Assembly (NCBI GenBank): GCA_963706385.1
Contig: OY970153.1
Span: forward strand, 1,612,001 to 1,676,000
Direction: 5' to 3'
Length of the DNA: 64,000 nt
Source of the DNA: Poindextera sp963706385
GTDB taxonomy: Bacteria; Pseudomonadota; Alphaproteobacteria; Caulobacterales; Caulobacteraceae
The notes below the pieces were generated by a model. The model made no database searches. It saw only the letters and a list, made by a program, of their open reading frames with translations, and was not told the origin of the DNA. Position numbers and translations under genes: made by a program. Within the stretch, counting starts at the first letter, position 1. Each line of letters starts with the position of its first letter. Shown here in pieces: positions 35,247 to 43,091 of this stretch.

Positions 35247-36173
35247 ATGGACCTCGCCGAGCGGTTAGGCGAAGCTTGGGGCTCCCCAATCCGCGAGTCA
35301 CCGTCCTTGAGCCAGAGCGCGACGAAATTCCATACCCGTGACGGCCTGCGGTTGGCGGCCGACGTGATCGGCGAGGGCAAGCGGGGCTCGGTCATCCTGG
35401 CCCACGGTGGCGGGCAGACGCGGCATTCCTGGGCCTCGACGGCCAAGCGGCTCGCCGAGCGCGGCTGGAAGACGGTGGCGCTGGACCTGCGCGGGCATGG
35501 CGACAGCGACTGGGATTCCAACGGCGACTACCAGATCGTCAAGTTCGCCGAGGATCTGGTCGAGGTCGCCGCCACCCTGCCCGACAGGCCGGCCCTGATC
35601 GGCGCCTCGCTCGGCGGCATGGCCGGGCTGATGGTGGAGACCCTGGTGGCGCCCGGCGCCTTCAGCTCGCTGACCCTGGTCGACATCGTTCCCCGGTCCG
35701 ACCCGGCCGGCGTCGAGAAGATCATGGGCTTCATGGGCGCCAATATGGAGCACGGCTTCGACAGCCTGCAGGCCGCGGCCGACTCGATCGCGGCCTACCT
35801 GCCGCACCGCCCCCGGCCGACCGACCTGTCCGGCCTGCGCAAGAACCTGCGGCTGGGCGAAGACGGACGCTATCGCTGGCACTGGGACCCGAAGTTCGTC
35901 ACCGGCGTCCGCCACGGCCCGTCGGAGGGGCCTCTGGCGATGCTGGAGGCGCGGTTCAGGGAGATCGAGGTTCCGATCCACCTGATCCGGGGACGCTTGA
36001 GCGAACTGGTGTCGCTGGAGGCCGCCACCGAATTCGTCGGCACGCTGAGGAACGGCTCGTTCACCGACGTCGCCGACGCCGGGCACATGGTCGCCGGCGA
36101 CCGCAACGACATCTTCCTGGAGGCGGTGATCGCCTTCCTCGACCGGTTGCCGACGCCCCACCCGAGCCGGTGA
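35247..36173 (+). CDS. Alpha/beta hydrolase
   Basis: The product has 308 residues. The oxyanion segment is HGGG (53-56), the nucleophile elbow G-A-S-L-G-G holds Ser121, and the catalytic histidine is His280 in DAGHM. DLRGHGDS (80-87) is the usual strand after it. Esterase, lactonase or dehalogenase-like activity is possible; the sequence does not tell which. It converges on the nitronate monooxygenase gene across a large inverted repeat. Confidence 0.9.
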   Translation: MDLAERLGEAWGSPIRESPSLSQSATKFHTRDGLRLAADVIGEGKRGSVILAHGGGQTRHSWASTAKRLAERGWKTVALDLRGHGDSDWDSNGDYQIVKFAEDLVEVAATLPDRPALIGASLGGMAGLMVETLVAPGAFSSLTLVDIVPRSDPAGVEKIMGFMGANMEHGFDSLQAAADSIAAYLPHRPRPTDLSGLRKNLRLGEDGRYRWHWDPKFVTGVRHGPSEGPLAMLEARFREIEVPIHLIRGRLSELVSLEAATEFVGTLRNGSFTDVADAGHMVAGDRNDIFLEAVIAFLDRLPTPHPSR

Positions 36174-36220
36174 GGTCGGTCTACAGCGAGGCGATTTCAG
36201 GCTGAATCACCTAATTGCCC

Positions 36221-36335
36221 CGCTCGTCCCGGCGAATGCCGGGATCCAGATCAAATGGCGTGGGTCTATCCGCGTTATTTTCAATACAACGCTTCTATTT
36301 TACGATCTGGGTCCCGGCATTCGCCGGGATGAGCG
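36221..36335. repeat. Long inverted repeat between convergent genes
   Basis: Two 32-bp arms (36221-36252 and 36304-36335) are reverse complements except at two positions, with a 51-bp AT-richer loop. Each arm itself contains a CCCGGC...GCCGGG palindrome. It lies between the convergent hydrolase and nitronate monooxygenase genes and could stop both transcripts. The arm sequence belongs to a dispersed repeat family; a related half copy is at 41245-41273. Confidence 0.85.
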
Positions 36336-36371
36336 GACAGAGATACTTTGACCGACCTAAACCGTCCCGTC

Positions 36372-37505
36372 TTAATCCTCCAGCAGTTCGTTCATGTGCT
36401 CGATCGCCTCGAGGAACTCGGTCTTGAACTCCTGCACCACCTGGCCGGCGGAGCGCACCTGGTCGATCATGCCGACGCCCTGACCGACGAAATAGGTCAC
36501 CATGTCGCGGGCCTTGGGGTTGCCGGCGGCCGCGGCGCGCTCGACCGAGGCGAGGGCGTTCTCGCTGATCAGGCTCATCAGCGGCATCGGCAGGGTTCCG
36601 GGACTGTCCGGGCTGCGCTCCCACGCCTCGGTCCAGGCCGAGCGCAACTGCCGCGCGGGCTTGCCGGTGCGGCTCTTCACCCGCACCGCGTCGCGGGATG
36701 AGGCCTCGATCATCTTCTCACGGAAGATCTCGCTGGTCTCGCTCTCGGTGGTGGCGAGCCACACCGAGCCGGTCCACACCCCCGCCGCGCCCATGGCCAT
36801 GCAGGCGGCCATCTGGGCGCCGTTCATGATCCCGCCCGCCGCCAGCACCGGCACGTCGCGGATCGGCTTGATCGCCTTCAACACCTCCGGCACCAGCACC
36901 AGGGTCGAGACCTCGCCGCAGTGGCCGCCCGCCTCGCCGCCCTGCGCGACCAGAATGTCGACGCCGGCGTTGACCTGGCGGATGGCGTGCTCCTTGGCGC
37001 CTACGAGGGCGGCGACCGGCACGCCGTGGCGCTTGCCCATCTCGATCATCGCCGGCGGCGGCACGCCGAGCGCATTGGCGATCAGCTTGATCGGGTGCTC
37101 GAACGCGGCCTCCAGCACGCGCAGGGCGGTCTCCGGGTCGAACGGCTGCGGCTGGTTGTCGGACACCTCGCGCTCGGCCAACTGGACCCCGGCCTCCTCC
37201 AGCAGGTGCGCGGCGAACTGGCGGTGCCGCTCGGGGATGCGGCTTCTCAGGCTGTTGTAGGTGACGTCCTTCTCGCCGGCGGTGGCCAGGTTGTCGGGGA
37301 TCAAGACGTCGATGCCGTAGGGCTTGCCGCCGACGTGCTCGTCGATCCAGCTCAACTCGCGGCGCACGCTGTCGGGAGACTGGCCGGTCGCGCCCAGGAC
37401 GCCGAAGCCGCCGGCGCGGGACACCGCGGCCACCACGTCGCGGCAGTGGCTGAAGGCGAACAGGGGGAATTCGATCCCCAGCATGTCGCAGATGGCTGAC
37501 TTCAT
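36372..37505 (-). CDS. Nitronate monooxygenase (2-nitropropane dioxygenase) family protein
   Basis: This FMN-binding TIM-barrel protein has 377 residues. Typical segments are FPLFAFSHCRDVVAAVSRAG at the start, VDILVAQGGEAGGHCG in the middle and VPVLAAGGIMNGAQMAACM with GAAGVWTGS for phosphate binding. These enzymes oxidise nitronates, a toxic plant or microbial metabolite, to carbonyl and nitrite; some relatives have other roles. ATG 37505 has GGAGAGGAGG upstream. It appears monocistronic. Confidence 0.9.
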   Translation of the reverse strand: MKSAICDMLGIEFPLFAFSHCRDVVAAVSRAGGFGVLGATGQSPDSVRRELSWIDEHVGGKPYGIDVLIPDNLATAGEKDVTYNSLRSRIPERHRQFAAHLLEEAGVQLAEREVSDNQPQPFDPETALRVLEAAFEHPIKLIANALGVPPPAMIEMGKRHGVPVAALVGAKEHAIRQVNAGVDILVAQGGEAGGHCGEVSTLVLVPEVLKAIKPIRDVPVLAAGGIMNGAQMAACMAMGAAGVWTGSVWLATTESETSEIFREKMIEASSRDAVRVKSRTGKPARQLRSAWTEAWERSPDSPGTLPMPLMSLISENALASVERAAAAGNPKARDMVTYFVGQGVGMIDQVRSAGQVVQEFKTEFLEAIEHMNELLED

Positions 37506-37669
37506 GACGCGGCCTCCTCTCCAGGGCTTTGCCCCATCCTAAGCCCGCGCGGCCGGATGGGTAGCCTCAATCCGACCGGAGCGCGATCATTCCAGGTCAC
37601 GCTAGGCTTGAACGCGCCCGCCCCTTATCGTGGGACGAGACGCGCGGGATCCGGACGAAGGAGGCGAGG

Positions 37670-38500
37670 TTGGCGTTCAAGGACATCATCTACGCGGTCG
37701 ACGGTCCGCTGGGCGTGATCACGCTGAACCGGCCGGCCTACCGCAACGCCCAGGGCTACCGGATGCTGGACGAGATCGACCGGGCCTTCGCGCGCGCCGG
37801 AGCGGACGAGACGGTCCGCGTGGTGATCGTCCGCGGCGCCGGCGGCGTGTTTTCGACCGGCCACGACCTCGGCACGCCCGAGGGGATCGCCTACCGCGAG
37901 GCGCTGGGCGCCAAGCCGGGCGTCCAGACCTATGACCAGTTCAAGCGCTACAACCTCGATCTGTTGCTGGCTTGGCGCAACTTTCCCAAGCCGACCATCG
38001 CCATGGTCGAGGGCTATTGCATCTACGCCGGCTGGATGCTGGCGGCGGCCATGGACGTGGTGTTCGCGGCCGAGGACGCCGAGTTTCTCGCCGGGTTCGT
38101 CGAATACATGTCGATCCCCTGGGACATCGGCATCCGCCGCGCCAAGGAGCTTTGCTTCGAGAGCCGGTTCATCTCCGCCGACGAGGCGCGCGAATACGGC
38201 CTGGTCAACCGCGTCCTGCCGCTGGCGGACCTGGAGCGCGAGACCTGGGCCTGGGCGCGGCGGGTGGCCGAAAACAGCCCCGAGGCGCTGCGCATGGCCA
38301 AGATTCAGATGAACAAGGCCCAGGACGCCCAGGGCTTTACGGGCGCCGTCGAGGACTCGCTCGGCGACTACCAGGCGATGATGTATCTGCCCGGTTCGGA
38401 AATGCGGATGCGGGGCCAGCGGCGCCTGCTCACCGTCGATCTGGCGGTGAAGGGCAAGCGCGGGGAGCGATTTGGCCAAACCCCCGGCGCGGGCGAATAG
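37670..38500 (+). CDS. Enoyl-CoA hydratase/isomerase family protein (TTG start)
   Basis: The product is a 276-residue crotonase-fold protein. The oxyanion segments are VFSTGHDLGTPEG and VEGYCIYAGWMLAAAMD. Neither catalytic Glu of classical hydratases is seen in its usual place, so a hydratase label is only by family. The start is TTG at 37670 with a strong GAAGGAGG upstream; no in-frame ATG lies nearby. It is followed after 13 bases by a second crotonase gene, and the two likely share a transcript. Confidence 0.88.
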   Translation: MAFKDIIYAVDGPLGVITLNRPAYRNAQGYRMLDEIDRAFARAGADETVRVVIVRGAGGVFSTGHDLGTPEGIAYREALGAKPGVQTYDQFKRYNLDLLLAWRNFPKPTIAMVEGYCIYAGWMLAAAMDVVFAAEDAEFLAGFVEYMSIPWDIGIRRAKELCFESRFISADEAREYGLVNRVLPLADLERETWAWARRVAENSPEALRMAKIQMNKAQDAQGFTGAVEDSLGDYQAMMYLPGSEMRMRGQRRLLTVDLAVKGKRGERFGQTPGAGE

Positions 38501-38513
38501 GGGAGCGCGGACC

Positions 38514-39389
38514 ATGGAAACCAATGCGGACTCCGCGACGGCCGGGACCGGCGCCTATCGGGTCGAAATGCGGGATCGCGGCGTGATGGTGATCACGCTC
38601 GACCGGCCCGAGCGGCTGAACGCCCTGACCCAGGCGATGAAGCGCGACCTGATCGAACTGATGACGCGCGTCCAGATGGACGATGCGGTCCGGGTGGTCG
38701 TGTTCACCGGCGAGGGCAAGGCGTTCTGCGCCGGCGACGACCTCGGCGGCTACTTGAAGGCAAAGCCCGAGACGGTTCCCGCGGTCCACGGCGGCCACGA
38801 CACGCCGATCGGCACCGCCAACGCGCTTCGAAGCTTCTCCCAGGCGCTGAACCTGGCGGTCCGCAACCTCGACAAGATCACCATCGCCGCGATCAACGGC
38901 CCGGCGATCCAGACCGGACTGTCGCTGGCGCTGTCCTGCGATTTTCGCTTCGGCTCGCCCCAGGCGCGGCTGGGCAGCGCGACCCTGCGTTTCGCGCTGT
39001 TGCCCGACGAGGGCGGACACGCGCTGCTGGTCCAGCACCTCGGCCTGGCCGGCGCGCTCGACTTCATCCTGCGCAAGAAGATCGTCGGGGCCGACGAGGC
39101 GCTGGCGCTGGGCCTGTTGACCGAGGTGACGCCTGAGGGCGGGCTGATGGCGCGCGCGCTGGCCCTGGCGAGCGAGATGGCCGAGGGCCCGCAGGTCGCG
39201 ATGCGGATGCTGAAGCGCTCGATCTACAATGCCGCCGAACTGACCTTCGCCCAGGCGCTGGAAGACATCGCGGTGCGGACCGCGATCACCGACCACCATC
39301 CCGACGCGCGCGACGGCGCCCGCTCGTTCGCGGAAAAGCGCCCGCCGCGGTTCAACGCCTGGCTCGACGATGCGGGCGAAGGGGCCTGA
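38514..39389 (+). CDS. Enoyl-CoA hydratase/isomerase family protein
   Basis: This crotonase has 291 residues. AFCAGDDLGGYL forms the oxyanion loop, INGPAIQTGLSLALSCD the second strand, and FALLPDEGGHALL has the acidic residue of the isomerase-like group. ATG 38514 has GGGGAG eight bases upstream and follows the previous stop by 13 bases; an upstream TTG at 38472 would overlap that gene. The tandem pair of crotonases suggests successive hydration and isomerisation steps in one degradative route (inference). Confidence 0.9.
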   Translation: METNADSATAGTGAYRVEMRDRGVMVITLDRPERLNALTQAMKRDLIELMTRVQMDDAVRVVVFTGEGKAFCAGDDLGGYLKAKPETVPAVHGGHDTPIGTANALRSFSQALNLAVRNLDKITIAAINGPAIQTGLSLALSCDFRFGSPQARLGSATLRFALLPDEGGHALLVQHLGLAGALDFILRKKIVGADEALALGLLTEVTPEGGLMARALALASEMAEGPQVAMRMLKRSIYNAAELTFAQALEDIAVRTAITDHHPDARDGARSFAEKRPPRFNAWLDDAGEGA

Positions 39390-39458
39390 ACAAGCCGGGC
39401 GCCCCTGTTCGAACAAACACCTGTCATATAGCCGACGCAGACTGGAACGCGGGAGACC

Positions 39459-40241
39459 ATGGACGTGAGTGCGATCGATTTCGAAGGCGTGGTGAACTTC
39501 AGGGACTTCGGGGGCGCCCGCGGCGCCGACGGGAAGCGCGTGCGCCATGGGCGGCTGTTTCGTTCGGGCCATCATGCGGCGGCGACCGACGCGGACCTGG
39601 AGCGGCTGGCGGTGCTGGACCTGGCGCTGCTGGTCGATCTGCGCCGGCCGGCCGAGCGGCTGCGCGACCTCGCCCGCCGGCCCGAAGGTTTCCGCGCCCA
39701 GGTGCTCGAGCACCAGGGCCCGGTCGAGAACGCCGTGGCCCCGCACCTGACCTTCATGAACGAGCCCGACGCGACGACCCAGCGGGTGAGCGAACAGATG
39801 ATGATCGGCTACCGCGGCTATCCGTTCGATCCGCACTATGTGGCCGTCTACAGCGACTATTTCGCCGGCCTGGCCGCGGCCGACGGGCCGATCCTGGTCC
39901 ACTGCCACGCCGGCAAGGACCGCACCGGCGTGCTCTGCGCGCTGACCCTGCACCTGCTGGGCGTCGGGCGGGGCGACATCTACGACGACTATCTGGCCAC
40001 CAACCGCCACAACCGCGCCGACGCCCGGCTGGCCGAGATGGCCGAACAGTTCGAGCAGAACCACGGCCGGGCGGTTTCGGAGGACTTCCTGCGCCACCTG
40101 ATGGCGGTCGAGCCGGCCTATCTGGACGCCGCCTTCGCCGCGATCGAGGCCGAGCACGGCGACGTCGACGCCTATCTGGCCGACGTGCTGGCGGTCGACA
40201 AACGGCGCAAGGACGCGATCCGCGCGCGGCTCTTGGCCTAG
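39459..40241 (+). CDS. Tyrosine-protein phosphatase (DSP-like, HCxxGKDRTG)
   Basis: This phosphatase has 260 residues. The P-loop H-C-H-A-G-K-D-R-T-G (148-157) has the catalytic Cys149 and Arg155. The N-terminal NFRDFGGARGADGKRVRHGRL is the usual start of the bacterial MptpB/tyrosine-serine phosphatase group. These act on phosphotyrosine or phosphoinositides. It follows the crotonase pair by about 70 bases and precedes the dioxygenase gene. Confidence 0.9.
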   Translation: MDVSAIDFEGVVNFRDFGGARGADGKRVRHGRLFRSGHHAAATDADLERLAVLDLALLVDLRRPAERLRDLARRPEGFRAQVLEHQGPVENAVAPHLTFMNEPDATTQRVSEQMMIGYRGYPFDPHYVAVYSDYFAGLAAADGPILVHCHAGKDRTGVLCALTLHLLGVGRGDIYDDYLATNRHNRADARLAEMAEQFEQNHGRAVSEDFLRHLMAVEPAYLDAAFAAIEAEHGDVDAYLADVLAVDKRRKDAIRARLLA

Positions 40242-40329
40242 CCGGTCGGCGCCGGCGGCGCGCTAGGGACTCGCCTCCGGAGCGCGCGCGGCCTTACACT
40301 CGCCCCGCGCCCATCGCGGAGACCCGCCC

Positions 40330-41196
40330 ATGACCGCCGCCGCCGCCCCGACCATCACGCCGATCGACGCCACCCTGGGCGCGGTGGTCACCGACGTGGA
40401 CCTGGCCGACCTCGATGAAGCGCCCTGGCGCGCGATCGAAGCCGCCTTCCACCGATACGCCCTCCTGGTGTTCCCCGCCCAGCACCTGTCGGACGCGGCG
40501 CAGGCGGCGTTCGGCGAGCGGTTCGGCGCGATCGAGGTGCTGGCGGCGGGCCGCAAGGCGGTGCCGCTGAGCAACAAGAAGCCCGACGGCAGCCTGCTGG
40601 CCGACGACGAGCACTATATGAAGATCATGATGGGCAACGAGGGCTGGCATACCGACAGCTCCTACATGCGCGTCTCGGCCAAGGCCTCGATCCTCGCCGC
40701 GCACGTCGTGCCCAGCCACGGCGGCCAGACCGAATGGGCGGACATGCGCGCGGCCTACGACGCGTTGGATGCGGCGATGCGCCAACGCATCGAGGATCTC
40801 ACCGCTCATCACTCCCTGCGCTACTCCCAGGCCAGGATCGGCCACGACGCGGCGGTGGGCTCCGGCTACGGCCTGAGCGAAGACATCACCCCGCTGCGGC
40901 CGCTGGTGAAGACCCACCCGGTGACCGGACGCAAGGCGCTGTTCATCGGCCGCCACGCCCACGCGATTCCCGGCCTGGAGGCCGAGGAGTCGGAACGGCT
41001 GCTCGCCGACCTCGCGGTCTTCGCCTGCCAGCCGCCGCGCACCTACATGCACCCATGGCGGCCCGGCGACGTGGCGGCGTGGGACAACCGCTGCCTCCTG
41101 CACCGCGCCCGGCCCTATGACCACACAGAGCAGCGCACCATGCTGCACGTGCGCGTCGCCGGCGACCCGGCGAGCGAGCGGGCGCTGAACGCTTGA
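40330..41196 (+). CDS. TauD/TfdA family Fe(II)/2-oxoglutarate dioxygenase
   Basis: The protein has 288 residues. The metal ligands are His107 and Asp109 in GWHTDSSY, with a distal His258 in LLHRARPYD; the 2-oxoglutarate arginine is in RTMLHVRV near residue 269. Family enzymes hydroxylate sulfonates, phenoxyacetates or carboxylic acids with loss of succinate and CO2. The substrate is not visible from sequence. It follows the phosphatase by about 90 bases. A hairpin plus T-run at 41251-41281 may end the transcript. Confidence 0.92.
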   Translation: MTAAAAPTITPIDATLGAVVTDVDLADLDEAPWRAIEAAFHRYALLVFPAQHLSDAAQAAFGERFGAIEVLAAGRKAVPLSNKKPDGSLLADDEHYMKIMMGNEGWHTDSSYMRVSAKASILAAHVVPSHGGQTEWADMRAAYDALDAAMRQRIEDLTAHHSLRYSQARIGHDAAVGSGYGLSEDITPLRPLVKTHPVTGRKALFIGRHAHAIPGLEAEESERLLADLAVFACQPPRTYMHPWRPGDVAAWDNRCLLHRARPYDHTEQRTMLHVRVAGDPASERALNA

Positions 41197-41244
41197 GCGG
41201 GTCCCGGCGGGAGAGGGGTTTTGGCGCCGGCGCCCATATAACCC

Positions 41245-41281
41245 CGCTCATCCCCGCGCAGGCGGGGACCCAGGCTTTTTT
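41245..41281. repeat. Half copy of the 36-kb repeat, with hairpin and T-run
   Basis: CGCTCATCCCCGCGCAGGCG resembles the arm of the 36221-36335 repeat. TCCCCGC (41251-41257) pairs with GCGGGGA (41262-41268), and six Ts follow at 41276-41281. Placed 50 bases past the dioxygenase stop, it could act as that gene's terminator. Confidence 0.55.
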
Positions 41282-41322
41282 CTGAAATCCCCGCGCCGGC
41301 CGAGGGACCGCGCGGCGGCCGA

Positions 41323-41428
41323 TTTCACCACCAAGGTCACCAAGGACACGAAGGGTCGAACCCTTCCTCTCGGCGGATGGGGGGACGAAAATATGCCTTC
41401 GTGATCTTGGTGTTCTTGGTGGTTCAAA
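41323..41428. repeat. Inverted repeat, CACCAAGG-type
   Basis: Arms 41323-41354 and 41396-41428 are near reverse complements (TTTCACCACCAAG... and ...CTTGGTGGTTCAAA), with a 41-bp spacer. It is non-coding and a second repeat family in this gap, distinct from the flanking ones. Confidence 0.75.
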
Positions 41429-41442
41429 GTCCGGCGAGGCCG

Positions 41443-41618
41443 TCACCCCTCGCCCTCCCGCCTACGGCGGGCCCCTCCCTCTCCCCTCCGGGAGAGGGTT
41501 CTGGGCGCCGGCCAACGCGCCAGCCCCCACAACCCCCCGCTCATCCTCGCGCGGCCGAAAATCCCTCTCCCGGCGGGAGAGGGAGGGGCCCGCGCCGAAG
41601 GCGTGGGAGGGTGAGGGA
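41443..41618. repeat. Inverted repeat, CCCTCTCCC-type, overlapping a hypothetical gene end
   Basis: Arms at about 41443-41500 and 41561-41618 are imperfect reverse complements built around GGGCCCCTCCCTCTCCC. Each also contains its own short hairpin (CCCTCTCCC/GGGAGAGGG). The minus-strand hypothetical gene runs through the right arm and spacer and stops inside the left arm. Confidence 0.8.
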
Positions 41619-42118
41619 TTACCGCGCGGCCAATGTCGCTCGTCCTCCCACAGCGCCGCGTCATAAGGCGCATCGAGGTCGCGGCAGATCTGCGCGGCCA
41701 GGGCGCTGATCGGGCGCGTCAGCCAGACGCGCTCGTCCGCCTCGCGGTCGCCCCGCTCGCCCCGCTCAGTGTCCGCCCGCTCGTCCTCGCCCTCGTCGAA
41801 GCGCTCCGCCGGCTCGGCCTGCGCCGCGGCGTCGTCCGCCTCGGCGCGCGCGCCCGCGGCCTCCAGCGCCGGCAGGCCGTCTTCCAGCCGCTGGGCCAGC
41901 AGCACCGTCAGCCGCACCGCCCGCGCGATCCGCGAAAACGCCAGCGCCAGGTCGCCGGCGAACACCCGCAGCGCGTCCGGCTCCAGCACCTGGCGCCGCA
42001 ACGCCTCGGCCAGCGCCAGACCGATCTCGACCAGCCGATCGACCGCCTCCATCCGCCGGGCGGTCAGCTCGGCATCGACGGCGTCCGGCGCCGTGGGGGC
42101 TGGCGGAAAGGTGACCAT
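41462..42118 (-). CDS. Hypothetical protein, C-terminus derived from a repeat
   Basis: The product is 218 residues. The first 160 residues are plausible coding sequence: a helical region with RRMEAVDRLVEIGLALAEAL and LARRQVLEP-like stretches, an acidic middle (FDEGEDERADTERGERGD), then LTRPISALAAQICRDLDAPY. From about residue 167 on, the frame reads through a dispersed inverted repeat, giving low-complexity Ser/Arg/Gly/Pro sequence. ATG 42118 is chosen because the predicted domain starts there. No family is recognised. It might bind DNA or another protein; no evidence supports either. Confidence 0.6.
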   Translation of the reverse strand: MVTFPPAPTAPDAVDAELTARRMEAVDRLVEIGLALAEALRRQVLEPDALRVFAGDLALAFSRIARAVRLTVLLAQRLEDGLPALEAAGARAEADDAAAQAEPAERFDEGEDERADTERGERGDREADERVWLTRPISALAAQICRDLDAPYDAALWEDERHWPRGNPSPSHAFGAGPSLSRRERDFRPREDERGVVGAGALAGAQNPLPEGRGRGPP

Positions 42119-42261
42119 TTGGCACAATGAAAAGCACAGGAATCGGGGGCGCGTCAAGGGCGGGCGTTGTCGTGGGGGTGAGCCGGGGGTGGCGGGTGGG
42201 TTGGTGGAAGCGTGGTCAGGACTGCCTGTGACTCATCTGGGAATCCGTCGACAGCATACCC

Positions 42262-42555
42262 ATGGCAGCAAATCCAACTGTTCCGATGCGATGCTGGCGG
42301 GCTTGCGGCTGGGCGCGCGCCGGGAATAGGTATCGTGTCGCACTACTGTCCGTCTACGCCCGCCTCGGCTTCACCGGCTGTTCCAGCCACAGCGGGCGCC
42401 GCACCTTCATCACGACCTGCGCTCGAAAAATCAGCCTCGTCGGCGGCAGTTTGAAGGACGTTCAGATGATGGCGGGGCACGCCGATTTGACCACGACCTC
42501 GGGCTACATCGACGGCGATCCTGAGGCCGCGAGGAAGGTGGTCAATCTGATTTAG
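42262..42555 (+). pseudogene. Tyrosine recombinase (phage-type integrase), C-terminal remnant
   Basis: Residues 27-92 of this 97-residue frame match the end of the tyrosine recombinase catalytic domain: H-S-G-R (His43, Arg46), AGHADLTTTSGY with His73 and the nucleophile Tyr82. The first catalytic Arg and the whole N-terminal part are missing, and the first 26 residues look like random sequence. It is a dead fragment marking an old integration event. Its stop overlaps the convergent orphan gene by four bases. Confidence 0.75.
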
Positions 42556-43091
42556 TCGAACCGGTGGCGCGGATGAATATTTCTCTTCGCGGTGTCTTTT
42601 TCTTCCTCGGTCCACAATATATTTTCCGCAAGTGCGCTCACGATAAAAGCTCTATATTGACTTAGGTGGTCAAATATACCGTCCACTACTGCCTTATACG
42701 AGCCATCGCACTCGGATATTACTTCCGATTTCATAAGAAAAAGGCCATACATGAACCACATTTGGCGCCGATGAGCCGGTTCATTTTCTGTCGGTGTCGC
42801 AGATATGAACTCGGCATACTGCTCGATTAAATCAGGAACAAGTCCACCAGTTTGCCCAGCCTCCGTCTGCTCACGATGAAGTCGCCGAGATACCGGAAGG
42901 TATATATGCTTCATATTCTTATACCCGACCATCGCCATTACGCATCCATTAGGGTCGAGATCGCGGAACATTTCACGAGACGTTTCGATTATGAGATGAT
43001 GTGAGCCCGATTTCAGAATGTCGGCGAGGAGTCTAAGCTGTTCGTCGGATTTTGCCTTGGGGCGAAGCCAACCTAAAATCCGGCTCAACAT
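42552..43091 (-). CDS. Hypothetical protein, AT-richer orphan in accessory island
   Basis: This 179-residue protein has no recognised family. It begins MLSRILGWLRPKAKSDEQLR, has a central MVGYKNMKHIYLPVSRRL and NEPAHRRQMWFMYGLFLMK, and a charged C-terminus. There is no signal peptide; the hydrophobic stretches are short. Base composition and codon use (AAA, ATA, TTT) are clearly AT-richer than the neighbours, a sign of transfer. It lies between a recombinase remnant and a divergent HTH gene whose start overlaps it. No function is proposed. Confidence 0.65.
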   Translation of the reverse strand: MLSRILGWLRPKAKSDEQLRLLADILKSGSHHLIIETSREMFRDLDPNGCVMAMVGYKNMKHIYLPVSRRLHREQTEAGQTGGLVPDLIEQYAEFISATPTENEPAHRRQMWFMYGLFLMKSEVISECDGSYKAVVDGIFDHLSQYRAFIVSALAENILWTEEEKDTAKRNIHPRHRFD

